Of a stretch of DNA of 64,000 nucleotides, positions 32,637 through 44,600 are shown piece by piece; positions within the stretch are counted from its first letter, which is position 1; every line of letters begins with the position of its first letter. This DNA comes from Bolinopsis microptera (Eukaryota > Ctenophora > Tentaculata > Lobata > Bolinopsidae). The position numbers and the translations under genes are program-made. The stretch spans positions 15,970,983 through 16,034,982 of the forward strand of contig NC_087077.1 in the NCBI RefSeq assembly GCF_026151205.1, given 5' to 3'. The notes beneath the pieces are model-generated. The model ran no database searches and was not told the origin of the DNA. It saw only the letters and a list, made by a program, of their open reading frames with translations.

Positions 32637-35040
32637 GTTAGCTGTGTTTATTTTGTAATTACTTTAGTTATTTAATTGATAATACTCAAATAATATTTTT
32701 TAAACTCAAAGTTGTGTTATTCCCCACTCCAGGTTTGGACATTTTGTTCCTAATTTACCATTTGAATTGCTCACATCATATCCCTCATTGTGTCACGCTC
32801 GCAAAGATAACAGATAATCCGTTTGTCAAGTTCTGAGTATCATATTTCATGGGAATTTTCAGTTTCCATGGCAACCATCACCCTGCTGAAAATAAAGACT
32901 TATCTTAATTCGAATTTTATTGAACAAATTTGATGCTTATTAAAACTATTGAGTAAGAGTACTCTAAAAAACGTTTTCCTGATTACGTAGCCTTAGCCAA
33001 ATAGGTAAGTAGTGAGAGGTGAGTAATTATCGCTGCAGTAAACACCCAGAACCTATCGATCTAAAGGCCCGGTACATTGTTGGCAGGTATATAATTGCCG
33101 GTCACCATTTCCGGTAAGTAAAGTTGAATCATTGCTTTACTGGTTGTAAAGTTAGACACACTGTTCTGTTCTATTGAAGGCTCGCAACCGAGCTGGAGCA
33201 AATGTAATGTTAACGCCAGGGTGAATGGTGCTTGATGTTAACATCACACGTGATGTGTATTTTAGATACAATGCAGGGGGCAATAGTTACACCTGAAGAA
33301 GGTTGCTTGTTTAGGAGACATCGCACATTCAATTGCATGTTAACGGTCCTTGTGAGATTGTATTAAGGATGTCATGCACATTATCTCAAAAGTGGGAGGA
33401 TAATGATAATCCCACTTGTATTACATAGCCCCTGTATGCTGTACGTCATTGTGGTCTGTAAGTTATAATACCGTCATGTCCTAGATAATACTGATACATA
33501 CTCTAGTTCTATGATGGGGGTCTGGCCATCATTAATTACGGTTGCCATGGCGACTATTACGGTTGCCATGCCGACTAGGAGGTTACACGTTCCTCACAAA
33601 ACTAGGTCGTTATCTTTGTTCAGCTTGCTCTCTCTCTTCCAGCGTGCCAACTACCTGTCTAAGTGCTTGTCACGTGTTATCTCATGTGGAATGTCACGTC
33701 TTCTGATATTATGTTTTTGTATCCCAAATATTTTGGATATGGTACATTTTCCTGCCATATCCGACGATGTTTCGTAAAAAAGAGCTACAATTTGGGACAA
33801 GAAGCGCCCCCCTCTGATGGCGCATAGCGGAGTGTGCGGGGTACGACACTACACTGGAGGTCACGTGTTATGGTTAGCAGGACCATTTCAGTGGTGATAT
33901 TCCCAACTTTATAACAAATTTCTCTCCTTGTGTAAATTTGTATTGATCCCGTTTGATGCGACATCAAACGACATCAAACGTTTGATGTCGCATCAAACGG
34001 GATCAATACCAATTTACACAAGAATACATTGCAACCATGCGACTCATATAATAATAAACCATATTCCAATCCGGATTTCACAAATTTCTCTCCCCTAGAC
34101 TCTAAAGTCGTAGTGAATGATGGATTGGTATACACTGAACAATACACTGCATTTTGGAAGAATGCCAGCGATTTTTTACACGTGAAGAATCTTAACACTT
34201 ACTGAGGTCTAACTGTTGAGTTCTGAAAGTAGTGTCTAAATTCTCAATATCTGCGCTGTAGACTTCATTGCAAAAATATAATTTTCTGGATTGGATCAGA
34301 GAATTAAATTTACTGTTACTTCAATAAAATTTAAATTGTAAAAATAATCGTTTAAGATTTCAGTTTATAATACTAGAACATTGCTAAAAATCGATAGATT
34401 TCAACTCCATTTGTGAACAAAGGTTCACTTTTTAGTCCCTTAAAAAAAGTATTTTAGCTGTTGCTGGGGAGATATCGTTAAGTTTACAATATAATAAAAT
34501 ACAGTTAAAGATCATAAAAACTGTTCCGAAACTTGTCAGTCGGTCTGATCAATCCTTTGAACTTTTAAACAAAATCAGAAGCCATAGTCTGTAGCATAAA
34601 ATGTATTACTAATAATGTATCATAAATAACTTAGAGAATATTATTATAGACTAAAATTATTCATTTAATTCAATTGTAAACATATTTAAGGTCAATCCTC
34701 TCCCTCCAACTTGTTAGAACATTCCTTTTACATCTTACATTTACCTCAATATTTTCAAAAGGAATGAGAATTCTGCCGGGGTTAACTGACTGGTTAATAA
34801 TTATTTGTAGAGCCAACAATACCTGGCAGTGTGACGGTATGACAGGTGAGAAATAGTCGTTATTACCAGTAGTTACAATATCAAGTAGCTACAATATATT
34901 CTCATGACAGAACAGTGAGTCAGTAGTTCACTGTCAAGATATCAGCTGAACTCGTTAGAGCGGATATATCACGTACATCCTGCTGGAACACTGTTATTAA
35001 CCGTTTCTATCATCATTTCACGTTGCTTGAACTATATAAT
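32637..35040. other. Beginning of the large dystrophin-family intron
   Basis: The second half of the ZZ finger should follow 32636 in phase 0, but no exon with the expected C/H pattern was found here. A 96-bp palindrome is at 33927-34022. The segment 34380-34490 resembles 46650-46790 (shared GTTGC(T/C)GGGGA(G/A)AT and TCAAGTTTA/TTAAGTTTA blocks), a dispersed old repeat. Confidence 0.5.
33927..34022. repeat. 96-bp palindrome
   Basis: Arms of 44 bases (33927-33970 and 33979-34022) are reverse complements with one mismatch. Each contains ATTGATCCCGTTTGATGCGA or its complement. The 8-base loop is part of a repeated ACATCAAACG unit. It lies inside an intron of the dystrophin-family gene. Confidence 0.85.
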
Positions 35041-36740
35041 ATGAAAGTAGTTTACTTTATTCTACCCTGGGTCATTATCACCGTTTTGTCCTCCAGCACC
35101 CATTCTTCAGGTGAAAAATGAGACTATTTTACGATACTATCTCCAAATAGCCTAGTCTGGATACGAATCTAACAGGACGTTTTCTACTCTATTAAAGGAA
35201 CTGGTGACTACTCACTTATTCCACTTGAAGCTTCCTCTTATCCTGTATATTTACCCTACACTAAGTTTCAGAGAACACACTAAAAGACACTACTATTACT
35301 ACAACACTAAAAGACACGTTCTCTATCTGGAGCGAAGACAGAGTCCCCGCCAACTCAGGAGCTCTACTGATGTCACGTGACCCTCTAACCCAGCCTCTAA
35401 ACGTGTGTAGAAGGAGCTCTAGTGGCAGCTACAAACCCAACACACAGTCTGCAGAGTGTATCTGTAGGGGACTAGGTTACCACAAGCTGGCCCTGGTTAC
35501 TAACCTGAAGTCTAAACTCCTGTACCAGTTCACGGAGAACTACAGTGGTGTGGTGGGAGGAGTGGAGGTGAGGTGTAGTCAGGTGGAGGGTCACGTGGTA
35601 TACAATGTTACACGTGACCTGTCCGCTGTGTGTTCAAGTACCTACTATTACACCTATCTCTCCTGCTCGTGTAATGCAGAGTATGTGGTCACTCCTACAG
35701 GATGCAGGAGATCACATCAGACTACTCTACCTCCTTCTGTGGTTACCACGGTTACTACTCCTCATCCAGCTCCTGTGGTTGGTAGTAGTACTGCACCTCC
35801 AGCTCCTGTGGTTGGAAGTAGTACTGCACCTCCAGCTCCTGTGGTTGGAAGTAGTACTGCACCTCCAGCTCCTGTGGTTGGAAGTAGTACTGCACCTCCA
35901 GCTCCTGTGGTTGGTAGTAGTACTGCACCTCCTGCTCCTGTGGTTGGAAGTAGTACTGCACCTCCTGCTCCTGTGGTTGGAAGTAGTACTGCACCTCCAG
36001 CTCCTGTGGTTGGTAGTAGTACTGCACCTCCTGCTCCTGTGGTTGGAAGTAGTACTGCACCTCCTGCTCCTGTGGTTACTACTGCACCTCCTGCTCCTGT
36101 GGTTGGTAGTAGTACTGCACCTCCAGCTCCTGTGGTTACTACTGCACCTCCAACTCCTGTGGTTGGTAGTAGTACTGCACCTCCATCTCCATTGTCTCCT
36201 GATGAACTAGATGAGCCCACTGAAAGTTCTGATCTAACAGAGGACAATACTGCAGCTACTGATCAGACTAATAGTGAAGTAGACTGTTCACATTGTGGAG
36301 GAGCTGATGAGGACTGTGGACAAGGAACTGTGAGTAGTGAGGATTGGGGAGGAGAACTAAGTGATAAGGATTGTGAGGGAGCTACAAAAGGAACTGCGAG
36401 TAGTGAGGATTGGGGAGGAGAACTAAGTGATAAGGATTGTGAGGGAGCCACAAAAGGATCAGACGATAAAACAAGTCACCAGAAAACAGGTTGTAAAGAA
36501 GCACTTGAACAGCTAACTATAATCCTGTACACAGTATCTAGTGTGGGTAGTGTTAGTGTTATTCTAGTTGTAGTTTGTACAGTGTACTGGTGTAGGAGGA
36601 GAGAGTCTGGTGCTACAGATAACATAGAGTCTGGTGCACTGAGAGGGGGTGGAGGGGGTCCTGGTGCTGGTGGTCTGGAGATGTCTGACAAACCAGGCTT
36701 TCAGAGAGTGTCCACGTGTGATCATAGTTGGGAAATGTGA
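35041..36740 (+). CDS. SRCR-like, mucin-type single-pass membrane protein
   Basis: Two exons: 35041-35110 encodes a signal peptide (MKVVYFILPWVIITVLSSS) and 35272-36740 the rest, joined in phase 1 across tcttcag|gtgaa and gtttcag|AG; together 512 residues. After the signal comes a cysteine-rich ectodomain with SRCR-like features (CICRGLGY, VVGGVEVRCSQVEGH, AVCSS, LSCSC). Next are about a dozen repeats of PAPVVGSSTAP, a Ser/Thr/Pro-rich mucin-like stalk likely to be O-glycosylated. Then come an acidic region with a duplicated 22-residue unit (TASSEDWGGELSDKDCEGAT), a membrane helix (VSSVGSVSVILVVVCTVYW) and a short Gly-rich cytoplasmic tail. SRCR proteins are typically surface receptors or adhesion proteins. 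The SRCR call is a pattern resemblance, with spacing differing from the classical domain. It lies in the large intron of the dystrophin-family gene, same strand. Confidence 0.7.
35765..36185. repeat. 33-bp coding minisatellite of the mucin-like stalk
   Basis: About twelve copies of a 33-base unit containing CCAGCTCCTGTGGTTGG and AGTAGTACTGCACCT; a few copies are shortened and end in ACTACTGCACCT instead. Units differ at only a few fixed positions (CCAGCT/CCTGCT, GGTAGT/GGAAGT), so the array is young and probably length-variable. Its composition leaves several other frames open on both strands; those are artefacts. Confidence 0.9.
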
Positions 36741-37315
36741 GATATTAAACGTCACGTGATCTGCAATATGACACGTGACTTGTGAGATATTACACGTGTT
36801 CTGGATTAGGAAACTGAAAAACTCGTGTAGGTAACTTAAAGGGCAAGAGTTTACCCATTTTGAACTTGTGCTAGAATAGACAATCAGCATTTGGCCGATT
36901 TGTTGGCTTTGTATAAAATTTAGTGTGTTTTGGTTATATTATATTAAATCATACTTGTATGTTTGGATGATCAGACGTGTATATCATTGGATAGTTGCCT
37001 ATGCTTAAATCATATATATCATATTATGATAAACATGTTATAGATATTACTTATACAAATTAACATATCATGACGTTTCAGAATTCAGACGGTAGTTTGT
37101 AATCTGTTTACTGTAAAGTCACTGTATAAACTTACAAACCTAGAAGTGACCGAATCCGTTAATCGGTATTACGGTAATTGCGGTAAAAGCACTGTGCTTA
37201 CGGTATTACCGTTAATCGGTATTACGTACATGTAATACACTATTAAGTTATGATGTAAAACCATAGCTTGTATTAATTGATATTTGGAGTAGTGGAGAGT
37301 AAACATGTGGTTTGT

Positions 37316-37552
37316 GGTTTTTGGGCACTCCTTACCTCCCTCCCTTCCTTGCTTGTGTGGGCACTCATTACCTCCCTCCCTTCCTTGCTTGTGTGGGCAC
37401 TCCTTACCTCCCTCCCTTCCTTGCTTGTGTGGGCACTCCTTACCATCCTCTATTCCTTGCTTGTGTGGGCACTCCTTACCTCCCTCCCTTCCTTGCTTGT
37501 GTGGGCACTCCTTACCTCCCTCTCTTCCTTGCTTGTGTGGGCACTCTTCTTC
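37316..37552. repeat. 36-bp minisatellite
   Basis: Six and a half copies of a unit made of GGGCACTCCTTACCTCCCTC and CCTTCCTTGCTTGTGT. 36 is a multiple of three, so all frames stay open, but no gene structure is associated. Confidence 0.9.
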
Positions 37553-37555
37553 CAC

Positions 37556-38433
37556 CCCATTCTTTGCTTTTATTTACTCTAAACATTGCACAAAGTCCCA
37601 GAAAATTTCTTCTCATGCACTCTAAAGTTCTAAACCATATCGTGGTAGGACTCCTCTTGTTGAGGAGTGTTGTTATAATCCACAATGTACATTCCTGCTA
37701 AAATTTGTTCTCGTGGCTAAACCTTATCTCTCAATTTCACAAGCAAATTAATGGTCAATTATTGGTCTTGTTCCCTCTGTGACTATTAATTATTTAAGTA
37801 TTTAATTACTAATTAATTATTAGTATTATAGATTACAGTGAATCATAAAAATCGAGCTACTATAATTAGATTACGAACTAATGGAAGTCCTCAGTTTTAA
37901 TTAAATCGTTTGCTTTCGTTTGTTTAAACTTCTCCGACATATTCTATTTAAATTCAATTTGAGTAACAAACACTCGAATTAAAGAATAACTGTGTTTCTA
38001 GAAAAGTTTAAAATTTTTACAAAATATAAAATAATCACCTCAAACAAACTGTCTTCAATCGTCCAGTTAGAAAATTGTCTTTGTTATCAGTTAAAAAATC
38101 CAAAATTTAAACCAGTAATGTTTCAGCCTCACATCTATTTCGCAAATTAAATTTCGCAGAAAGAAAAGAAAAGAGAATCTTTGAATGTGCGTCAAAAAAT
38201 AAAAAAGTAATATTTGAAATCCAATGCAATGAGTTAAAATTATTCACGTCGCTAAAATGAGGACAAAGAAATAAAACACTATACTAAAAGAAATCTATAT
38301 TTTTACGATTGATTAAGTCAGATTAATTAAGATATGTCATCTTCAAGTTTGAGTAAAACCAGTTTTATACACAGACGACACTGTTCCAACTCCTAACCTA
38401 TCTCAACTCTCAATTAAAATGTGACCACCAAAC
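37556..38433. other. AT-rich stretch, nothing recognised
   Basis: No open frame or repeat of note was seen between the two minisatellites. Confidence 0.5.
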
Positions 38434-38720
38434 ATGCTAACTAAGCTTACTAAGGTTACTAAGCTTACTAAGGTTACTAAGCTAACTAAGCTTACTAAGG
38501 TTACTAAGCTAATTAAGCTAACTAAGCTAATTAAGCTAACTAAGCTTACTAAGCTTACTAAGCTAACTAAGCTTACTAAGCTAACTAAGCTTACTAAGCT
38601 AACTAAGCTTACTAAGCTAACTAAGCTTACTAAGCTAAATAAGCTAACTAAGCTTACTAAGCTAACTAAGCTTACTAAGCTAACTAAGCTTACTAAGCTA
38701 AATAAGCTTACTAAGCTGAC
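38434..38720. repeat. TAAGCT-type short tandem array
   Basis: About 290 bases built from CTAACTAAG, CTTACTAAG and GTTACTAAG nine-base units. Because the unit is a multiple of three, the translation reads as an LTK repeat. There is no evidence that it is a gene. Confidence 0.9.
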
Positions 38721-38925
38721 TCAACTCTCATGTAATATGTGACCACCAAACAAGCGTATCTCCACATAAACCCAACAGTTTTCCTCATTGGTTTCTGTAG
38801 AAAGAAGATAAGGCAGGTAGATATACCCTGTATAATGTCAGGGCAGTGGTAGGAGTACATGAAGTTGGTGGGGGAACCAAGGTAGTTCCTCATTTTTATC
38901 CATACTTCCGGGTAGCAGCCTGTGG

Positions 38926-38997
38926 TTTAAAAGTGGTTAAAAGTGGTTAAAAGTGGTTAAAAGTGGTTAAAAGTGGTTAAAAGTGGTTAAAAGTGGA
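38926..38997. repeat. 10-bp tandem repeat (AAAAGTGGTT)
   Basis: Seven near-perfect copies of AAAAGTGGTT just downstream of the minus-strand receptor gene's stop codon. Confidence 0.9.
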
Positions 38998-39124
38998 TTT
39001 TGCTGACGTAGGAAATCTTGAGAACTCTCTCCGGGATGATTTCTGGGACGACCATTTCCCGTTGGCATCGCTTAAATTCGAATTATTTCCGACAGAGAAT
39101 TAAATTTAGACATATTTGACTGTC

Positions 39125-40078
39125 CTACCTGGATAGAGGACATAATATAATATAAGGTAACAGGTGATGTCCATATAAGGTAACACTACCTGGGGAGAGG
39201 GATAGTTTCATGGCTAGTACGTAGTGAAGGGTAAAGTTAACATCAAACATCAGATCTGAGAGGAAGAGGAGAGAGAGGAGTAGTGCGGCTGATTTTATGT
39301 GAGGGTAGATCATCTTACGAGTGCTGTTGGGGGTACTTTGGCTGGGGGACAGTGTGTTGTCAGACATAATGGCGGAAGGACGGTATTTTAGTACCATCTT
39401 TATCAGGTAGAGGACAGATATGAAGGATACTATCACCCCAACAAAATGTATAAGTTGTAAAGCAACAAGAAAAACAAAGCCATATCTGTTCAACGAATCC
39501 TCCAATTGTTTATCACCACTGAAATGCGCGTCCTTAACCTTCAACTGATAGTAGTACCCGATACCACCATAGCCTACAGCAGCAGCCCAAATACCCACAC
39601 ATAAGATTGTGATCCTCCTCGAATTAAGCACGTTTCTGGAAAGCTGGACCACTCGGTAAGGAATAACCACGTACATAAGCCGGATAATGTAGATAGGGAG
39701 GACAAAGCTGACTCTTACCACACGGAACACATCCTCCACTCCATTTGCTACGTAGGTGTAGAGGTTTGTTCCGTTGTAGAAATTCTGTCCGGATATTTTA
39801 AGAGGAGCTTTGCCGCTTTCGAAGAGAAAGAAAGTGTTAGCACTCATCATGAGGTGAGCAATGCAGATGTTAGCACAGAAAGTTGATGACAAGGGCGTGG
39901 TCCCCAGCCACTTAGACCTGATGTAGATGGTGATTAACAGTGAAATGTTAATGACAGCCCCTAGAAAAGAGAAGATGTGGTCTGCAACTGGGAGGATCTT
40001 ATTCGGAAAAGTGTTGTTAGTGTTGTAGTGAAGTTCTGATCTGTTCCGGCAGTTCCAGTTATCTAGAGGTTCCAGCAT
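39125..40078 (-). CDS. Rhodopsin-like seven-helix receptor, possibly short at TM7
   Basis: 317 residues. Hydrophobic segments lie at about 31-53 (TM1), 64-86 (TM2), 110-140 (TM3), 156-178 (TM4), 199-230 (TM5) and 262-292 (TM6). The N-terminus and first extracellular loop have N-glycosylation sites (NRS, NNT, NGT). TM3 runs into IIRLMYVVIPYR, at the place of the DRY motif, and the loop between TM5 and TM6 is Ser/Thr-rich and basic. This is the layout of a class A GPCR, but the ligand cannot be guessed. The C-terminus ends (LYGHHLLPYIILCPLSR) before a normal NPxxY-bearing TM7. A small intron from ...CTCCCCAG|gtagtg to ctatccag|GTAGG would instead add only RTVKYV. The 3' end may therefore be decayed or completed by an exon I missed. 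The gene lies antisense in the large dystrophin-family intron. Confidence 0.65.
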   Translation of the reverse strand: MLEPLDNWNCRNRSELHYNTNNTFPNKILPVADHIFSFLGAVINISLLITIYIRSKWLGTTPLSSTFCANICIAHLMMSANTFFLFESGKAPLKISGQNFYNGTNLYTYVANGVEDVFRVVRVSFVLPIYIIRLMYVVIPYRVVQLSRNVLNSRRITILCVGIWAAAVGYGGIGYYYQLKVKDAHFSGDKQLEDSLNRYGFVFLVALQLIHFVGVIVSFISVLYLIKMVLKYRPSAIMSDNTLSPSQSTPNSTRKMIYPHIKSAALLLSLLFLSDLMFDVNFTLHYVLAMKLSLSPGSVTLYGHHLLPYIILCPLSR

Positions 40079-40549
40079 CTTCTTGGTGACGTGGATTTAG
40101 TGAAAATTTATCAGTTTTAATATGAAACGTAACTACTACTTATAAGAAAGACTAGCTTGAAAATGAGTACTGCAGTATAACAGTCGATGTATACATAAAG
40201 GAATGTGGTAGGAAAATGATTTATAGAGATGGAACCCGTAAAACAATATTTTCCCTAACAAATAAAGATTACTACTCAAATAAAGAATTCAGAACAAAAT
40301 ACTAGTTCAGACCATCTTTCGATATAATACGCCAATAGATCACAACAATTAGACTACACGCTAACATTCTAATGATCTCGAGTAATTTAATCTATAAAAA
40401 CGTATCCCTAAGTTCACAAAATATATCTGCAAGAATGTCTAGACTCTAAAATCACTGACGATTTCCAACTTGGTTATCTGCTAACACATCACTGCACAGT
40501 ACTCAATTGGGAACTATATTTTGATAAATATTGCTAAACTTACCTTATT

Positions 40550-40790
40550 GAAGAAACGTTTACAACTAAATTCCAACCATCCCGCCAGGAATGTTTTCTG
40601 AAAGGGGAGGTGTATAAAAACCACGACGAAACTCACCCCTTGAAGGAGTACATCAGACAGGTAACTTATCCGTGAATAAGGGGAGGGGGATGTGGGGGAG
40701 GGGGGGGACTCTTTGTTGAGTCGGTTCTTACTTTCTATCGTTCTGGCCGTTGTGCAAGAGGCAAAATTCAAGTGAGGCAGGTTTTTCTTT
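40550..40790 (-). other. Possible 5' non-coding exon of the receptor gene
   Basis: On the minus strand CTTCAATAAG|gtaagt gives a strong donor at about 40546. A usable acceptor (cgtcaccaag|AAG) lies 3 bases before the receptor ATG at 40078. The upstream limit is unknown. Confidence 0.35.
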
Positions 40791-40799
40791 AAACTGATG

Positions 40800-41698
40800 A
40801 CCCATCGTAAAGTTCGGAGATATTTAAATTAATGGTTGGGACGTAGGGGTATAACTGACTTCAAGAGAAGCTAAAGCCTGAAATAGGATATTAATATGGT
40901 CCCCCTAAATCCTCAGGAGAGTTCCAAAAACAAACATTCCTATCGTCCCTTGTCCACAGGGAGGTTAGATTTGCCAACTTCTACTATCAGATACTTTTTA
41001 AACACGTTGCTAGGCAACGTTTAGGTTAACACGTTGATACAATCCAATTAGGCAACATATAGGTGCGGTTAAATGTTTCTACTAAACGTAGCCATTGGTA
41101 CAATCCTCGTCAGTTGTAGCATACCAAGAAACATTCCGATCAGAACGACCACCTTTATCTTTTAGTGCTATTTAACCTTTCAGCGAACCACCCTTACTAC
41201 CCGTTATCAGTGCGTGATGTCCATAATTGACATTTTAGGGGATGTTGACAGTTCCAAATAAATTCTTTCCATTCATCTCTATAATCTACATATTTGTTTA
41301 AATGCTCAAAATTTAAATATTATTTTACTTTTGTTGCGAATTCCTTTCTTTTAAAAGAGATTGTTTAGACAAGGTTAGCTGTGAAGAGTTTGTGTCAATG
41401 TTTCGTTGTTGGTAGCTGCTTTTCTATAGAATATAACACTTCTTGTATCGTTAAACTGTTATTTTTAACAGTTCATAAATAACTTTGTAGATAACATTAT
41501 AAATAACTTTATGAAAAACTTCATGAATAACTTTATAAATAACTTTATAAATAACTTTATGAAAAACTTCATGAATAACTAACATTGTCGTTAACATACT
41601 AACCTTGAAAAAATGTTAGTAAGTAAGTAAATATGCTCTACTGCGATAGTATGATTATTCATTATAAAATTATTCACAAGTTTACCTCGGTAGATAAA
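40800..41698. other. Intergenic spacer between the receptor and coiled-coil genes
   Basis: No gene was seen. It contains a single TTGACATTTTAGGGGATG at 41227-41244, identical in core to the subterminal motif of the 22.4-24.1 kb DNA element, and repeats of AATAACTTTATAAATAACTT and GAAAAACTTCATG at 41470-41583. Confidence 0.5.
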
Positions 41699-44600
41699 AT
41701 GTACTCCTCCCCTGCAACTCAACCTCGTTCCTCCTACGGTCCACTCCGCAAACGTTCCTCCTACGGTCCACTCCGCAAACATTCCTCCTACGGTCCACTC
41801 CGCAAACATTCCTCCTACGGTCCACTCCGCAAACCTTCCAACATGTCCCACATTTACAGAGTGAGAAACTATGGCTACGGTATAACCAACACCAGAGCAG
41901 CCATGCCCACTGCAACCTACCCCCGGTACCAGACAGTGGTGTTTGTAGAGCGGGGACAAGTCACGTGTCCTACCAAGGAAACTGCTGTTAAAGAGGTCAC
42001 CACTGCTACGAACAACAGGAGGTTGATGAGGTGGGATCCTACCAGGTGGGACCCTACTAGGTGGGACCCTATTAGACTCTCTCGTTACCAGGAGGAGGAG
42101 GGTGGTGTCTATAGTTACAGTTACTTGTACGGTGAAATACACTATGGAACACACGATACAATAAAGCATGGATCGAATGGTGGAATAAATGGTGAAATGA
42201 ATGGTGGAATGAACAATTACTTAAACTGTGAAGTAAACGTTGGAACGAGCCGTGGAATGAACGGGAAGAACTCGCGTGAAATAAAGATAGTCAGCTACCC
42301 AAGAGCAAAGCCCGTTATTGCTTATTGGAATATGGGCCCCGTTTATGCTCAGAAGTTCACATATTGTTGTGATTTTGATGAGTCCGCCCTGGTGAACAGA
42401 AAAAAGTTTAAATTCTCGGGTGACAATGAACTAGACGAATACGAGAAGAATAAACAAGAAAGATTAAGATTGACTGAAAAGAGAGACGAGAAAGAGGCAG
42501 CAGAGAGGGAGAAACGTCGTCTGGAACGTCTGGAACGGGAGACGCTGGAAAAGGAGACAGTAGCCCTCGAGCAGAGAGAATGGGAAAGACTGGAACAGCA
42601 ACGTTTAGATAAGCTCCGGGTGACTAGGGACGAAAAAGCGAGGTTAAGGATGGAGAAACTGAGGAGGCAACAGGAAGAACAGGAGAGAGAAAATATCAGA
42701 AGACATGCTGAGCGAGAAGCAGCTGCTAGGCAGCGCGAGGAGCAGGAACTTGCAGAGACGTTACGGTTACAAAGGGAGAGGGAGGAGCGAGAGAGGCTGG
42801 CTAGGGAGAATAAGGGGAACAATGAGAGAGAGCGAAAAGAAAAGGAGGCTCAAAGAGAGGCAGAGAAACAGGCAAGAATAAAAGAAAAGAAAGAAAAGGA
42901 GGAGCAAAAGGAGAGGGAGAGAAGAGAAAGAGAGGAGACAGAAAGACTGAGGAGAGAACAACAAGAGGAAGAAAGGTTGAAGAAGGAGAAAGAAGAAGCG
43001 GATCGTAGAGCAGTAGAAAACGCAGAGAGATTATCTCGAGAAGAGGCAGAAAGACTGGCTAAAATAGAAGCCAAGAAAGAAAAGGAGGAACAGGAGGAGA
43101 GGGAGAGAAGAGAAGGAGAGGAGACAGAAAGACTGGAAAGGGAGAAAGAGGAGAGGGAGAGAAAAAGACAAGAGATGGAGAGATTGAAGAAGGAAAAAGA
43201 GGATGAGAGGGAGAGAGAAACAAGAGCTTGCAGAAAGGGATCGATTAAAGAACGAGAAAGAAGAAGCAGAGCGCAGAGCAAAAGAAAACGCAGAGAGGTT
43301 AGCTAAAGAAGGTACAGAAAGGTTAGCTAGAGAGGATGAGGAAAAGAGGATGAGGTCTGAAGAGGAGACAGAAGAAATAGAGAGACTGGCTATAGAAAAG
43401 GCTGAAGCAGACCGTATTGCAGCAGAACAAGCCGAACGGTACAGGATTGAGGCGGAACTCAGGGCTAAAGATGAGGCTGAAAGGCTTGCGAAGGAGAACG
43501 CAGAAAGAGAACTAGAAGCGAGAGAAAAAACTGAAAGGGAAGCTAGGGAGACGAAAGAGAAAGCTGAACGAGAAGCGAGGGATAATGCTAAACGAGAAGC
43601 TAGTGAAAAGGCAGAAATAGAAGCAAAAGAAAAAGCAGAAAGAGAAGCACGAGAAAAGACAGAAGGTGAAGCTAGAGAACAAGCTGAGAGTGATGCAAAG
43701 GAGAAGGAAGCACTGGTACGTCTTGAGAAAGCTAAAAAAGAAAGCGATAGTAATAGAATTGAGGCAGAATATAAGGCTAATAAGGAAGCTGAAATGCTTG
43801 CTCAGGAGAACACAGAAAGTAAAGCGAAAGAGAAGGATGAAAGAGAAGCGAAAGAGAAAGCTGAAAGAGAAGTGAGACAAAAAGCTGAGAGAGAAGCTAA
43901 GGAGGCAAAAGAGAAAGCTGAAAGAGAAGCGGATAATAAAGCTGAAAGAGAAGCTAAAATAGCGAAAGAGAATGCTGAAAGAGAAGCAAGAGAAAAAGCT
44001 GAAAGAGAAGCCAAGGAGGCGGGAGAGAAGGCAGAAAGAGAAGCGAAAGAGGAAGCTGAAAGAAAAGCGAGAGAAAAAGCTGAGAGAGAAGCTAAGGAGG
44101 TGAAAGAGAAAGCTGAAAGAGAAACTAAAGAGAAAGCTGAAAGAGAAGCAAGAGAAAAGGCTGAAAGGGAAGCTAAGGTAGCGAAAGATAATGCTGAAAG
44201 AGAAGCAAGAAAAAAGGCTGAAAAAGAATCTAAGATAGCGAAAGATAATGCTGAAAGAGAAGCAAGAAAAAAGGCTGAAAGAGAAAACAAGGAGGCGAAC
44301 GAGAAGGCAGAAAGAGAATCGAAAGAGAAGGTTGAAAGAGAAGCACGAGAAAAGGCTGAAAGGGAAGCTAAGGTAGCGAAAGAGAATGCTGGAAGAGATG
44401 CGAAAAGGAAGTTTGAAAGAGAAGCAAGAGAAAAGGCTGAAAGAGAAGCTAAGGAGGCGAAAGAAAATGCTCGAAGAGAAGCGAAAGAGAAGGCAGAAAG
44501 AGAAACGAAAGAAAAAGCAGAAAAAGAAGCACTAGTGAAGGCAGAACGTGAGGCAAAGCGGAGAGAATCACTGGAACGAGAAAGAGCAGAACGAGAAAGA

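Noticed and set aside
33088-33114. 27-base candidate exon between a cag acceptor and a gtaagt donor in the large intron
   Set aside because: The splice signals are good, but in the required phase it encodes VYNCRSPFP, which does not supply the histidines of the ZZ finger.
33644-33777. Strong polypyrimidine acceptor followed by an open frame, a candidate for the missing ZZ exon
   Set aside because: In phase 0 the translation has cysteines but no histidines in the expected places. The more His/Cys-rich frame is out of phase with the preceding exon.
34811-34845. 35-base mini-exon with good borders before the SRCR-like gene
   Set aside because: In the dystrophin-family phase it contains a stop, and the SRCR-like gene is already complete from its own signal-peptide exon.
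35755-36247. Long antisense and alternate-frame ORFs over the mucin-repeat region
   Set aside because: They arise because the 33-base repeat keeps several frames open. The spliced plus-strand frame has a signal peptide, cysteines and a membrane helix, the others do not.
37316-37552. CRISPR-like regular repeats
   Set aside because: Units are contiguous with no unique spacers, in a eukaryotic context; this is a minisatellite. The same holds for 45141-45380.
38434-38742. 102-codon LTK-repeat ORF
   Set aside because: It is a nine-base tandem array with no gene structure.
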